Assembly (NCBI GenBank): GCA_037576195.1
Contig: CM075102.1
Coordinates: 868,001 to 932,000 of the forward strand
Direction of reading: 5' to 3'
DNA length: 64,000 nucleotides
Source of the DNA: Phytoseiulus persimilis
Lineage: Eukaryota > Arthropoda > Arachnida > Mesostigmata > Phytoseiidae
Below the pieces are notes generated by a model. That model was not told where the DNA came from. It made no database searches and saw only the letters and a program-made list of their open reading frames with translations. Shown here piece after piece: positions 18,759-33,700 of this stretch. The stretch's first letter is position 1, and each line of letters begins with the position of its first letter. Made by a program: the position numbers and the translations under genes.

Positions 18759-21700
18759 CTAAACGTACTCCTCGTTGGTGTTGTTCGACGCCGACGATTG
18801 ATGATTGCCGTGCATGGAATGAGCCGAATCTCTCGAATGCTGCCGGGAATGCGAAACGATATTGTGTACGCTGCCATGCAGCGAGGTTCGAGCGCTCGAA
18901 TCTCGAGAATTCTGCCTTGAATGTATGGAGCGACTAGCAGCGGAATGTAGGGATAGATTCGAGTCTCGAGAGTTCTGACGAGAGTGGATGGCTCGCGGCG
19001 CTGCTTTCACGACGGTTGGGCGTTGATGCGCCCAGGAGTTCATCAGATTCCAATTCATGGAGGCACCGGGTGGGCCGGGCGGTGGGACCTCGTACGCGTT
19101 GTACCGTTCCTCGCCGATGTGCTGAAGCGCGTATTCGTTCTGGGGCGGCTGATCCGGGGCGGGCTGCTTTCGGGCTTTCGCGGGGCTTTTGATTTTCTCG
19201 TAGTTGTGGCCAAATTCAAACTCGGAACAGGTGAAGCTCTCGTTCTCTGATTCGTCCGCACTGGAATCGTCGTCCCTGCAGTCGGTGTTGGTTTCCGCCC
19301 CCGGCTCGGCCCCCTTGCGATCGTCGTCGTCGTCGTCGTTGCCGTCGTTGATGTCGTCGTCGGTTTCCGAGGTCACGGCGTCCAGAGCGCGCATCATGCT
19401 CGAGTTCCTCCTGAAATCCAGCCTCTCAATCTCGTCCTGAGTCAATCCCAGGTCGATTTCGGCGGTCGGCGTCCCTTTCAGTTTGCTGAGTTGCGCGGAC
19501 GCCACAGCGGCTGCGAGGGAGCTGTTCTGCAACGCGGTCGAGTCCATGTCCTTGCTGGACGCGAGATGGCTCGAGCTCACGGGGGATCCCAGGCTCCGGT
19601 CCGAAATGGCCATGGGATCCAAGTTCTTCGACGCCAGCAGAGCGTTCTGGATGGGCTTGCCCGAGATGTCCTGGAGCGTGAGGATTCTAGGAAGGGGCTG
19701 AGAAACCTCGCTCGAAGGGCTGAGCCGCGCCAGCGGGGTGTTCTGCAGCACGTGCGACGGGCTTTTCCGGATATTGCCCAGTGGGCTCAGTCTCTGGGCG
19801 AGAACGCTGTGCGGCAGCTGTCTCGACTGGAGGTTCGACATGTTCGCATTCGCCGGACTCAGACGGTTCTGGTAAGGGACCGGCGGCTTGTTCTTGCGAT
19901 CGCGAACCGCGCCAGCCGCATCCCTGTACGCTTTGTAGTGATAAACAATGTCGATATCCGACGGGGCGATGCTCGAGGCGTTCTCAAAGTCGTAGCACTC
20001 GGGCGCCTCGGAGCCCGCCTGTATGTTGTACGCCGGCAGGCGCGACTGGTAGATGTCTCTGCGCTCGTGCTCGCTGTTGTCGCGCGCCTCGACGTCCTGG
20101 AAACTGTTCAGGCCGGCTTCGGTCGGAGGCCACAACGATCTCTGTTTCTTCGGCTGCAGCCCGGCTGCCTCAGGCCGCGACGGCGTTGACGTAACCAGGT
20201 CTTGCGCACCGACGTCTTGGCTGTCTCGCGCAGGAGAGGGCGACACGTAGGTGTTTGAGATCTTGTGCTCGGATTTCTGGGAGCCGTCCTCCGATTTGCA
20301 TTGCTTGAAGAAAGTGTAGCTGGCGAAAAGGCCGCAGATCAGCGTGGCGAAGAAAACTATGACGACGACGATGCCGATGTTTAGCGGGTATCTGGCGCCA
20401 AACGCGGCGCCCATAGCGTTCTCGGAGCAGCCGTTGAGGATTTCGCCACGCGCGGTCACTTCGAAGTACGTTGGTCGCGTCGAGTTCATTGATTGCACTT
20501 CTCGATTCACGCTGATCCCTTGTATACAGCCTACGAACGTTGGAGTGGTCCCAACGACAGCGGAATGCAGACCGGGAGCGTAACCTCCCAGCCACATGTT
20601 GGTCAAGAAGGGATCGATGAAGTCGTGGACTCCGTGAGCCTCAGGCGCGAGGCGAATGTCGACCGTTCGTTCGTTCAGGGACATGCTGATCCAGGGTTTG
20701 GGCTCATGATATCTGATCAGCGTGACCGTGTGCCACTGTCCGTCGGCGCACGGAGTCTCGAGATCGACCGATATCATTCGGTCACCTGGAAAACCGCCGA
20801 GTCTGATATTCTGGCTTTTCGACGTCAACGATCGGATCGGGCTTGCAACAAGAAAGTGCGAAATTCATACCTTTGAATTGGGAGTGGTAGGTCAGGCGAC
20901 CGTTGGAGAGTTCCAGTTTCGTGAAGTCGGATTCTGTCGTGGACAACATCAGTAGACCGTTGGCCGACTTTGTCCGGAACGAGAACGTCATGCTTTTTAC
21001 CGGCTCCGGCTCGACGGACGTCCTCAGGTCAGCGTGGGACAGCGTTCGGGACATCTGGTGCTGCAGAATCGTCCTGGAATCGAGGGATCGGGTGAGCTGC
21101 GGGGCTCTGGGCGGCGGGAAGCAAGAAAGCCAGCCAGCCAGCTGTGCGATCGAGTCATTGACAAACCTTCTTTGTTTTTCCCTGGGAACCAGATCGAGGA
21201 AAGCTCCGCCGCCGATCGCAAACACCGAAGAACTCTCGAGTTGACAATCGGGAGCGATCATTCCGTTGGGGCACACGCACGACGAGGAAAACCATTCATC
21301 AATGCATTCGTTACCCCCGCACTTCGAGGCGCAAACCTCACTCTCACGGGGGCAGACGTCGCTGATGAACTGGGACCTCAGCGGCGACTCGAGATCGAGC
21401 GATTTGCCGTTAATCGAAACGGAGTGAACACAGCCGACGAAGTCGTCGGATGAAAGCTGCGACGGCCGTTCTAGGATCGCTTCCACGTACGGCACGCCGC
21501 CGATGTAGAGCGGATTGTTGTTGAAGCCCAAAGTTCCTGAGGAGGAAGGAATGAATGAACAACAGCTGATCTCAGTTGTGTCAATCGGGGCCGCAGCTAG
21601 CGAATACGAGCCCCCGAGAGTTTTTCCATGGAGCGAGTTCAGCCGACTCACCCGAATGTCCCAGGACCGAAGCCGAACAGGTCGCGTTGCTGTGCGAACA

Positions 21701-24700
21701 CTCCTCGCAGAGCTCGCCGTACCGGACGCAATCCACGACGGACAACGACGCGGTTTTGCCGTTTCGGAATACGGTCACTTTGTGCCATTGGCCGTCGGCC
21801 ACGACGCTGTTCAGCGACACCGAACTGATCGCTGTGCGCGAACCCCCGAAGCTGAACTTCGGTTTCCCCTCGACGAGCTCCAGCGATATGAAGTCGCTCC
21901 GTCCGCCGCTCTGCGAGCCGTAGTTGTACGCCAGGAGGGCGTTGCGTTTGCTGGTGGCGAAGACGATCGAGATGTCGTTCGTGCTCGACCTCAGCGTCGG
22001 GAACTCCATAAACGAGTAGGGGTGGAAGCCGTAGGTGGTTTTCTCGCAGTGTTTCCCGTAGTAGTTCGCTTTGCATTCGCAGTGGTAGGCGGCCTTGTCC
22101 GCGAAGCAGACGCCCCCGTTCAAGCAGCGGTTGGGCCGGCAGCTGTCGCTGCGGTGCTCGCAGAACGTCCCCTTGAAGCCGGGCTTGCATAGACAGAAGA
22201 ACCCCCCGCTGGGCGAGTTCTCGCACGAGCCCCCGTTTCTGCAGGGGGCGGCGGTGCAGCTGTCCGTGTTCTGGAGTTCGCACAGCTTGCCCAGGAGGTG
22301 CGGGGGGCACGCGCAGTAGAAACTGTTCCTCTGATCGGGATGGCAGGTGGCCTCCGGTGAGCACGGGTTCGGCGAGCACGGGTTTCGCTGCGACTCGCAT
22401 CTAGGACCGAAATAGCCGAGCGGGCACGTGCACTTCGCCACGCGAACCACGGAGGGCGACGTTATTATGAGAGAGTCCGAGCTGCTGAACCGGAACTGAC
22501 CGCTCTGCTCCAGCTCCGGCTGGCAGTGGGCTCCGTTCAGACAGGGCCTGCCGTCGCAAGGATCGTAGCCGACGACGAAGTTGCTGTTGACGAACGTCTT
22601 CTGGAGGGCGGCCCGGACTTCGGCCGGTGACGCGTAAACCCCCGGTCGCTTCTGGACCGCCACGCTGATCTGGACGGAGTTCTGCGACTCGGAGATGCTG
22701 AAGGCCACGGGAGCCCCGATGTGACTGGTCGCCTGGCTGACGCCCTGCATGAAGTTTTCGTAGCGCTGCGAGAGGAATTCGTCGGCCGTCGAGTTCGGCC
22801 ACATCACAGTTATCGATTGCTTCAGGGTTGAGTTGTCGAACGAACGGAACTGAACGGTGACCGCGCACTGCACCTCCTGATGCCGGCCGTCGTTCCCTCT
22901 GATCGAGAGGACATAGTTCTCCGGATGCTCGGAGCGCCGGCTCTGCAGAGCACAGTGTCTGGCGAGGCTGAAGAAGCTCGTGTCTCCGCTTTGGATTCGA
23001 CAGCTGAAGTCCCCCACGGTGTCGACGTCCAGAGGCTGCACGTCGGCAATTTTCCCGCCGGGGAACACTCCGTTCAGCGTCCACACGATGACGGTCACGT
23101 TCCGGGCCGAAGACGGGTTGTCGTTTTTGTCGGCGACCTTGACCGTGATGGCGGTGCGCGACTTGTGCATCGGCGTTCCGTTGTCGCGGACCTCGACGAG
23201 CAAGCTCAGTTGCGGAGTCGCTTCCCGGTCGAGCGATTCGACTGTGCGCAGAACTCCGCTGTGTCGATCGAGCTCGAATTTGTTCTTGTGAGCGCCGCCG
23301 ACCAGGAAGTAGGCGAAAGGCCCACTGTTGGGCGGGGCGTCCTTGTCCTTCGCGCTCAACGCCATCACCGACGTGTAGGGGGGCTCGTTTTCGGCGACGT
23401 GACCGACGAGCTCGGCGTCTTCGAAGTAGGGCGCGTTGTCGTTGACGTCGGCTACCGTCACGAGCACTGTCGTCTGACCGGTTTGGCTCGGGATGCCGTT
23501 GTCGATCGCGGCCACGGTGAGATTGTACTGCGGGACTCTCTCGCGGTCTAGCACCAGAGCCGTGTGGAGGTCGCCGGTGTTAGGATCGACCGTGAACGCC
23601 CGGTTGGTGTTGCCATCGAGGATCGCGTACACGAACTGGTTGTTGCTCGGACGCACGTCTCTGTCCGTAGCGGAAACGGTGACGACGTAGTGGTCGGGCT
23701 CGACGTCTTCGGAAACCTTGACTTCGTAGAGGGGTTTCGTGAACACCGGCGGATCGTTGCCGTCCTGGATGAGGATCACGACTTGGGCCTCATCGGTGTC
23801 GTTGCCGCGGATGCTCCCGCCGTTCTTCGCGATGGCGGTCAGAACGACCCGGGCCTCGTTCTCGCGGTCGGGCTTTCGTGCCACCGAGATCGTGCCCGTT
23901 CGCGCGTCGACTTTGAATCCTCGTTCGTTGTTTGCGCCGACCAGGAAGTAGAGCACGACGCCGTCCTCGCCGGCGTCCTGATCCACGGCCGTGATGTTGC
24001 CGACAAACTTCCCGACGGGGTCGGACTCGCTCGCCTGGAACTCGAAGATGCGCTGCGTGAACTTCGGGTAGAACTCGTTCTTGCCGAGGACGTGGACGGT
24101 GACCTTCGCCGAGGTGAACTGGACGGTTCCCGGATTGCTCGCAACGACTTCGAGCTCGAACGTTCCCTGCTCCTCGAAGTCGAAGACGGCCTTGGAGACG
24201 AGCACGCCGCTGACGTCGTCGATCGCGAACAGGCGCACCTGGGGCCCCAGCAGAGAGTATCGGATTATCCGGTTCCGGGGCGAGTCGTCGTCGGTGGCCT
24301 CGAGCCTCGTGATCTCGGTATCGATGGGTTCGTTCTCGTGGATGTACACGTGGAACTCTTTGTCGCTGAATCGGGGAGCGCAATCGTTGACGTCGGTGAC
24401 GACAACGGTCAGCGTCACGACGGCGGTGAACGAGTTGAAGGCGAGGTCGCGGGCAGTGACCCTCAGGCTGTAGCCTTGAGCGGTCTCGAAGTCCAAGCTC
24501 CTGTTCAGTTTCACGACCCCGCTGTGTTTATCGATCGCGAAGTTCTCGTTGGGCTCCAGGGAGAACGTCACCTGACCGTTTATGCCCTCGTCGGCGTCAG
24601 ACGCCTGGATGGTGAGAAGCTCGTTGCCCACGGGCTCGTTCTCGGCCACAGAGATCTGATAGCTCGCCGAAGAGAAAGTTGGGGCGTGCTTGTTCTCGTA

Positions 24701-27700
24701 GCTGATCTTCAGGGAGACCGTCGCGAAGCTCTTTTTCAGCGGTGCTCTGCTCTCGCAAGCGGACACTTCCACCTCGAAGAGCTCTCCTACTCTCTCGCGC
24801 ACCGACTTGGCCAGAGCGATCCAGCCGGAGTTCGCGTCCAGCTCGATGAGATCCGTTCCGTTGCCTCCAACAACGTGGAACAGAACTTCGGAATCCAGGC
24901 GCCCGTCCTCACTCGAGGCCGCCATCTGAACCAAGGACGTTCCGGTCGCCGTTTCTTCCGGCACCGGGACGAAATACGACCGCTCGCCAAAGACGGGAGC
25001 GCTGCTGCTCTTGTCCATGACGTGTATTGTGACCGTGGTCTCGCCTGTCAGGGCCGGCTTGCCGTAATCGGTGGCGACGATCCGCAGGACGTGCTTATTC
25101 TCCGGCGAAATCCCCCTCCGGCTCTTGCGATAGATGAAGGATCTTTTCGTCGTGATGTTCCCCGTGATCGAATCGACGTGGAACAGCTCAGAGGGCCGCT
25201 TCAGGAAATACGTGATTCGCGAGTTCCTGCCTTCCTTGTCGCGGTCATTTGCCTGGACCCGTCCGACGAAGCTCTGGACCGGTTGCTGCTCGGTGAAGTA
25301 GAACGCGTACTCGGGCTCGCCGAACGCGGGACTGTTGTCGTTGACGTCAGTGACCGTTATCGTGAGAGGCGTATCCTTCTTCCAGGCGCCGTCGAAAACC
25401 GTGACCTTGAGATTGTACTCGTCCTTGAGCTCCCTGTCCAATGCTCCGGCGACGGTAACGTTCCCCGATGTTGAATCGATTACGAACTTTCCGCCTGGGT
25501 TGTCGTTCAACGAGTAGGTGGCGATCGCGTTTGGCCCGATGTCACTGTCGATGCTCGTCATCTGGATGACGAACGTACCGAGCGCCGCATCTTCCGATAC
25601 GTTGGCGCTGAAGAGTCGCGTGAAGCGGGGGCTGTTGTCGTTCTTGTCAGCAACGTCCACGAGTACCGTGCACGTGCCCGTGCGGGCTGGGAAGCCTCGA
25701 TCGACGGCCTGGACTTTGAGACGGTACCTAGACATTGTCTCTCTGTCGAGTTTCGATCGAGTGTGAACTCGGCCCGAGTCTGACTCAATCGAGAAGAGCG
25801 ATGTCTCGGCGACGCTCTCGAACTGGTAGAAGACCTCTCCGTTTGTCCCTTCGTCTGCATCCGACGCCGAGACCTGGGCGACGAATTCTGGAGGAGCCTG
25901 CTCCTCCATGACAGTGACATTGAACACTCGTTGCGAACACAGCGGCGAATTGTCGTTCACATCCTGGATCCGAATCAGGAGCTCCGCGGCCGCCGAGAGC
26001 TTAGAGCTGGTGTTCTCGGCTTGGATCCACAGTCTGTACTCCTTGACTGTTTCATAGTCAAGCTCGTTGGCGACAAACACCGCACCCGTGGAGCTGTTCA
26101 CTCCGAAAGCCTGACCGAGATTCCCGCCGGCGATCCTGGAACAGAAACTCCATGAGCCGAAGAAGCGGAGGGACGCAATCTCCCCGGAAGACCTATCAAC
26201 TTCGTCATCTTCCATTTGTGATAAAGACCTCCCCGTGCGGGTTTCTCATTCCGGGTGTTCCCCCTCCCGCGTATCTGCCAAACACGATGATGGCCCAGAG
26301 ATACCTGACCAACGCAACCAAGCGCCCATCGGTTGTCCAAAGTGTGCAGCGCTGATAGATTTGAACCCACCTGTAGTTGAAAGTCGAGTAGAGGGAGGAT
26401 TTCGCTCGAACACTTGTCAAGGAAAACCCAACGGCTGTGTCTTCAGGGAGCACGAACAGCTTCTTCATCTCTCGGATTTCGGGGAAATCCAGATGTCTCT
26501 CGACCCTGACGCGAAGAGTGACATTCGACGACATCGGGGGTTGGCCTTTGTCAGTCGCAATCAAACGAAGCTCGTAAGGAGTTTGCCTATTCGTCATCGT
26601 GGGTTTCCGTTGTTTCACGACGCCGGTGGCCGACTCGATGTCGAAGAACTCGACGTCGGGACCGGACAAGGAATATTCCACTTGGCTGTTGATGCCGACG
26701 TCAGCGTCATGGGCTTGCTCTCCAAACACGAAGCTCCCTGTGGAAGAGAGAGAGAGAGAGTTAAACGATTTGTCACCTCCAACCGACGTCGAGCACTGCT
26801 GAAAGTGTCGTGTTCCGACGCTCACCTTCGGCGCCGGCGTCATCGACCTTGACGGAATAAATGCTCCTGGGGAACTCGGGTGCGTTGTCGTTCACGTCAT
26901 CGACCAAGACTCGAACGCCAGCGACAGTCCACTTCTTCGTGGCGAGACCAGAGTCGCTGCAATTGACTTTCAGATCGTATGACGCGTGCTTTTCGCGATC
27001 GAGGCTCTGCCGTGCGGTGAGAACACCCGTCTCCGGGTCCAGTTGGAACCAGTCCGATGGCTCGTCGAGCGCGTACCTGTGGAACACGGGTTCCTCGTCA
27101 GAAAAGTGAGTCCGACAAGTTCGTCGGAACATCTACCGTTCGATGCGTCTCGGCTTTTTCGAATGACGGCACAACGTTACCTCAAGACAGCGTTGAGACC
27201 CTGGTCGCTGTCTGTTGCCGTTATCTTCGCAACGGACGTGCCGGCCGGAAGGTTCTCGGCCACGTGGATCTCGAAGGAGGGTTTCTCGAATACTGGGGCG
27301 TTATCGTTGACGTCGCTGACCGTCAGCACGAGGGTTCCGGTGCCGGTCAGCCGCGGTGTGCCGGAGTCGATCGCTAGGATGGTCGCCGTGTACTCGGACT
27401 GCTGCTCACGATCCAAGCTCCGCAGAGCGTAGATGTTTCCGTTGGAACTGTTGACGCGGAAGAGCGTCTTGTCCCCGTCCAGGAGCCGATAGTAGATGTT
27501 CCTGTTCGAGTCGGCGTCGACGTCCAGCGCCTGCATTTGGGTGACGAGCAACGCCCCGCCGGCCGGTATGAAAGCGTTCTCCACGACAGACGCTTCGTAA
27601 GGGTTGTCCAAGAAGGTGGGCGGGTTGTCGTTGACGTCCTTCAGCGTTATCGAGATCATGGCGGTGTCGTAGCGCGCGTCCGCGGAACTGTCCTCAGCCT

Positions 27701-30700
27701 GGACGGTGATGACGTAACGGTTCTTCCGCTCGTAGTCGACCTGCTTGTGAACGCGGATGGTGCCTGTCTCCTCGTCGATCGAAAAGTCGTGGTTCGGATC
27801 TCCGGCGACGATGCTGTAACGCAGAAGCCCGCTCGGCCCCACATCCAAGTCGGTGGCAGAAACTCTTATGACCGACATTTCGACGGGGGAGTTTTCACTG
27901 ATTGTGGCGTCGTACTGCCGCTGCTCGAACACAGGGTTGTTGTCGTTCTCGTCCAGGACGTGCACGGCTATCGTTGTCGTCGCCGACAACGAGGGCTTGC
28001 CTCGATCCCGCGCGACGACGACGACCTGGTACTCGGACTTCAGCTCGCGGTCCAGCTCGCTGTTGACGCGGAGGAGGCCATCGACGGGACCGATGGAGAA
28101 GTGCGACTCGGAACGCGAGGCGAACGCGTACTCGATGTGCGAGTTCCTCCCCTCGTCGCCATCGACGGCTTTTACCGCCATTACTATGGTGTTCAGAGGA
28201 GCGTTCTCCACGATCGAACTGCTGTTCGGTGAAACGAAGTGCGGCGTGATGTCGTTGACGTCGCGAACGACAATCGTCACTTGGGCCGTTGAAGACAGTC
28301 GTTGACGCGGGTTAGCCGCCCGATCTGAAACACAAAACAAGCTCAATCGCGGATCTTGTGTTCGTGCGTCTGCGAACTTGTACAAGCGCTTAGATTGCGA
28401 ACACACCTTCCGCGCAGACGATCAAGTTGTACTGGGCTCTGGTTTCTCGATCCAGCGGTTTCGCGGTGGTGATCTTCCCGGTTCTTGAGATTTCAAAATG
28501 GTGGTCGTCGTCTCCTTCGAGGATCGTGTAGGATATCTCACCGTTCGGACCTGCGAGAGAAGACCGGCGCGATCAGAGAGCGAGGACTCCGAGCGAAATT
28601 TCTGGCGAAGCGCTACTTTCGACCTGCGTGCAGGAATGCAACCGGCCACTGTGGAAGACTTGCCTGAATCGAGATCAGAGGCGTGCACAGTCAGCACGCT
28701 GCTGTTCAGAGCAGCGTCCTCGCTCACATCAGCGCTGTAGGACAGCGGATCGAAAACAGGCGAATTATCGTTCAAGTCCACAACGTTCATGTAGACCGTC
28801 ACCGTGCTGGACAGGCTGGGCACGCCGGCGTCCTGGGCGGAAACGGCGAAAATATAGTGCTGATACTGAAATGCAAGAACCTTGCGTCAGAGCGAACTGT
28901 CGGAGCTCGGAGCGCTCAATCCGCAAGTCAGAGTGAGTCATTGTCGCGGAGCATCGTGCGTCAGTGACACAATCGCAGTCAGCGCTCAGAACGAGCGTGA
29001 TTATGAAACCAGTTTTTCGGTAAAACACGGCCGAGCAAGCGACACAAACGCCGGCCGGTCGGGCGGTCGGTCGGTCGGTCGGTCGGCATGCCGCTCCCAT
29101 GGGCCGGGGCGAAAACCTTCTGAAGCGCTCTTCGTCGCAGAAAAACAGTCGACGCGGAGCCACCATGGTTCTATTAGTGTATTCGGTCGCGACGCGTAAG
29201 AGAAAAGAGAGCAGCTGATGAGTCGTGGCGGCTGGCGGGGTCTTCTTCTGTTTGCCGTTTCCAGAACTCTGCTCTGGAAACAGTCCCGCCCGGGGAATCT
29301 CGGCGTTGAGCGGTCGGTCAGGACATCGCGTTCGGTCGCCCGTTCCATCCAACGATGCGATGTCACCATTGAACGATGGCCGGCCAATTAACCTCGGCTT
29401 CCCTGCCGCTCCAGTGTTAGTTGTCGCAGCAGCAGCAGCGGCGGCGGAGACCGACCTCTTGGTATAAGCAGTGTCTAACAAAACGCGTCACCACCGCGCG
29501 TTTGTGTGAACCGATAAAGGCTCGGTGTCGTTGCTCCGACGCGGCCAGCCAGTGAGCCAGAAGAGCGCTGGCTCGCCGCCGCTCGGCCGACCGGACAGCT
29601 CCGACGGTCGGTCCGTCCGTCGGTCGAGCATCAAGCTCCGAGCGAGACACACAGAGCTGAAAAAGCACAAGGAACCAAACGGGCAAATGAGAGGCGGCAA
29701 TCGGTCGGTCCGTACGTCGCCGCTCCGAGCAGCGGCCCGCATCAGGGGGCTGCTCCTCTGATCCACAAGTTCGCATTCACCAGAAGCCCTCGCTGCCGCT
29801 TCTTAAACCGCTCCCGCCTATTATCAAACTCGTGCAGATGCTCCCTGGCCGACACTGCCGAGTTGACCGGTCTGATCGGTACGCAAACGAAGCTCGATTC
29901 GGTAGCGCCAATGGCTCGCCGACGCAAATTGCTAGAAAGTTGGATTTCGTCGTCTGGGAGAGCTCCGTTCCAACTCACCTGTTCGTAATCGAGACTCGAG
30001 GTGAGCGTGAAGACTCCGGTTTGTGGATTCAGCGAGAAGAGATCGTTCCCCCAGTCAGAGAGGACAGAGTACGACACCTGACTGTTCTGGCCGATGTCAG
30101 CATCCGTTGCGCGGACGGTTCCGATTCGATGACCTCGAGGTGTGTCTTCGGGTATATCGAATGAGAACATGTTTTGGCTGGAAGCGAATCGACGTTTCAG
30201 GGTTTTCGTTCTCTGGAGCGGCTTACCCGGCTAGCCCTCAGCTTCGTCGGACCTCATGCGATCGAGTTACCTGAACACCGGGCTGTTGTCATTCGTGTCA
30301 AGAACGGTGACGTCAACGTTCGTCTCACAGCTCTGAACTCCGTCAGAGACGCGTACGACCAACTCGTGGTGAGCGGCTATCTCTCGATCTAGCTGCTCCA
30401 CCAGTACGATGTGTCCTCTCATGAGATCGATTTGGAACCTGAAAAGGGCGGCGGGCGTCGATGAGATGACTCGAGAGCGAAATTGTCTCTTGTGCTCGCA
30501 CCAGCCCTAACTTCGATATGTTTCGTTCTTCTATCGCGGAGAACCCAGCACGCGGTCACTCACCCTTGAAAAGCGCTCCGATTGTTCGGAGGCACGAGCT
30601 CGTACTTCACCGAGCCCTGTAGGTCGGGATCCTCAGCGTGCACGGTCAGTACAGTGCTTGAGGTGGGAGCGTCTTCGGAGATGCGAATTGCGTATGGCAC

Positions 30701-33700
30701 GGCAGTGAATTTGGGAGGAGTATCGTTCCGATCCAGAACGCGGATTATGGCCTGTGGAGCGGAACGAAATCACTCAGATCTTGTGGGCAAGCGATAGTTT
30801 CCCTCCGGTGTGGTAATGCTTTTCTGAGCCTCTCCATCCGCGCACCACTACGATCTGTGTCTTGGTTCTGCGCACACCGCTAAGATGAAACACGAGGACG
30901 CACGCCGCGACGGGGAGCATTGGTTTTCGCTCCGAACACATCGCCCGACGGTCACCTTTTACAGGCTGACCTCGAACGAGGATCACGAGTTTGCGGAATC
31001 GGAGAACGCCCCATGCGGAGGCGACCTGAGCAGAGGGGGCCTGAACTTCGTTGTCTTCTGGCCTCGGTGTTCATGGAAGCATGGGGCGTTTACGACTCCG
31101 CAAACTCTTGGTTTGCCCCTCACCCGGGAATGGTACTTGTTTTGGAATGGAGACTTGACAAGCTGCAGTCAACGGAAACCTGCGGATCTCGCCCAAAGTC
31201 GAAGCGAGTCGTACTCACCCTAGTTCGCGCGGTCATCGGAGTCTTGGCGTTCCGGTCGGTGGCATATATCACAACTTCGTATGGCTCCGGCTGCTGCTCT
31301 CGATCCAGAGGCGTAGCCGTTTCTATGACTCCGGTTTTGATGTCTACGACGAATTTCCGGCCCTGAGGACTGCTACCCGCAGATACCGCGGTGACGTAGT
31401 ACTCCAGTTCGGAGTCGGCCCTGCCCACCGCCCGGACCGACAGGACAGAAGTGCCGGCGGGCTCGTTCTCGCCGATCGAGCCGGAATATTGAGTTTTCTC
31501 GAAGCGGATATCGGAAGATTCGCCGGCGGACGTGATGATCACGATCTTCGTCTCAGAGCTACGTCTTTGCGAGATCGGGGCTTCGTCGAAAGCTCGAATT
31601 TTCAGCTGATAGCTCACGTCGAGCTGCGTTGTCGGAAGCGTGTCCTGCTTCAGCAGGATCTCTCCGGTCGTGCGATCCAGGTCGAACAGCTGATGGTTGC
31701 CTCCAACGAGTTCGTAGCTGACTTGACCGTTCGTTCCCGCGTCGGGATCTGTTGCGGTGACGGCCATGATGCTATGGCTGCGGTTGGCGGGCACCGGCAG
31801 AACGGCCGTGCTCACCGAGATGAAGCTTGGAGCGTTGTCATTCACGTCCTCTATGACCAGGGTCAGAGCCTTCTCGGAAGTGAGCGGGGGCTCCCCGTGG
31901 TCTGTGGCCGTGATGGTCAGCTTGTAGGTGTCTGTGAACTCTCGGTCAATTTCTCTGGCGGTGTATATCTGTCCGGTGTCGTGCTTGATACGGAAATGGA
32001 ACGGTTCGGTGTGAGGAGCCTGCCCCGTCAACGAATAGGATATTTTCGAGTTCTGTTTCAGGTCTCGATCGGTGGCCACCACGCTCGCCACCACGGTGTC
32101 CGGTGTCACGCCCTCTCTGATAGTCCGCACGATGGCCCCGTTGGGGAAAACGGGCGCGTTGTCGTTCACGTCGGTGAGTTTGACGTTGAACGCTATGGTG
32201 GTCGACAGACTCGGCGAACCTCCGTCCGCGGCCGTGATGTTCAGGGCGTACGAGGATTTGAGCTCGAAATCGAGCGCTTTGTTCACTCGCAACACTCCGG
32301 TGATGGCGTCGATCTTGAAGGCGTCCTTGGCGTTGCCGGCAGAGATCGAGTAGGACACTTCACCGTTGAGTCCGAGGTCAACGTCCCGCGCCGAGAATCG
32401 ATAGATCTCTGCCCCGATCTCGGTGTCTTCTGCGATTTCCCTCGACTCCTGCGTCGATGCGTCGAAAAGGGGGCGATTGTCGTTTTCGTCCAACACTATC
32501 AAGTTCAGCGTGGCGACCGCGGAACGTCTCGAAGGCATCGGGGCCGCGTCGGAGGCGATCACAGTCAAGCTGTACTCGGTGACGTTCTCTCTGTCCAGCG
32601 GCTTGGTGAGCGTGATCTGGCCCGTGACGCTGTCGATCGACACCACGTCCGTGTCGGGCACGGTGTACACGATCATGCCGTTCGCACCGTCGTCGGGATC
32701 CGAAGCGCTCACCCTCGCCACCTGCGTGTTGGCCGGAGTGGACTCGGAAACCGAGGATCTATAGACTTTGCGCGAGAAGACCGGGGCGTTGTCGTTTTCG
32801 TCGAGCACGCGCACGACCATGCGCGACTCGCATCTCAGCCGTGGGTTACCGTTGTCCGAGACCGAGGTTTCCACCGTGATGTAATCGTGACCCGTTGTCT
32901 CCACGAGTCTCTCTCTATCGAAGCTCTTCAGGGTCCTGACGACGCCCGACTTGGGGTCGACAGCGAAATCGGTCTGATCGCTGCTCAGCGAATAGCTCAG
33001 CTCGGCGTTCCGACCCGAGTCCGCGTCCTCGGCGAGCAGTATTCCGACAAAACTGTCGGGCTCCTGATTCTCGGTTATGGAGAATGTCAATTCGGTGCCG
33101 CTCGACGCGAACCGCGGGGCGTTGTCGTTGTCGTCGATGATGTGAATCGTGAGAGGCACGCTCGAGCTCCGCGGACGTGCGCCGTTGTCGCGTGCCGTGA
33201 TGACGAGCACGTAGAAATCATGGTGCTCGTGATCCAACGCCTCCTTTACGTACAGTTGGCCGTCGGGGAAGATGCCAAACTTCTGTTCACGGTTTCCTTC
33301 GGTTATGGCATAGGACACCCGGCCGTTCTCGCCCACGTCGTCGTCGGCCGCGTAAAGCGAGAAAAACCTCTCGTTGACGGGAGTGAGCTCCGCCAAGCTG
33401 ATTTCGTAGCTGGCGTGATCGAAGAACGGCGTGTGATCGTTGACGTCCTCGATCTCGATGAGCAGCAGCTGGCTGGAGCTGAGATCGTCGTTCGGTTCGT
33501 TCCTCGCCGTGACTTTGACGGGGAGCGTTCGCCCGGCCTGCTGTCCTCGGAGGGAGCGCTTCAAGCGGACGACTCCGCTGCGCTCGTCGATGGAGAACAA
33601 GTCTTCGGGATCGTCCAACGAGTACAGAATCCGGGCGCCCGGCCCCTCATCCACGTCGTTTGCCTGAGACACGAAAACGTCTAGCCCGATGGCGAACGAT

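Noticed and set aside
23564..25474. 636-codon open frame on the plus strand antisense to fat; also 31489..33684 and 34164..36089
   Set aside because: They lie exactly opposite cadherin repeats; the repeated DVNDN/LDRE codons read antisense as repetitive Val/Asp/Arg/Gly strings with no stops. Starts are GTG or TTG or lack context. Best explained as composition shadows.
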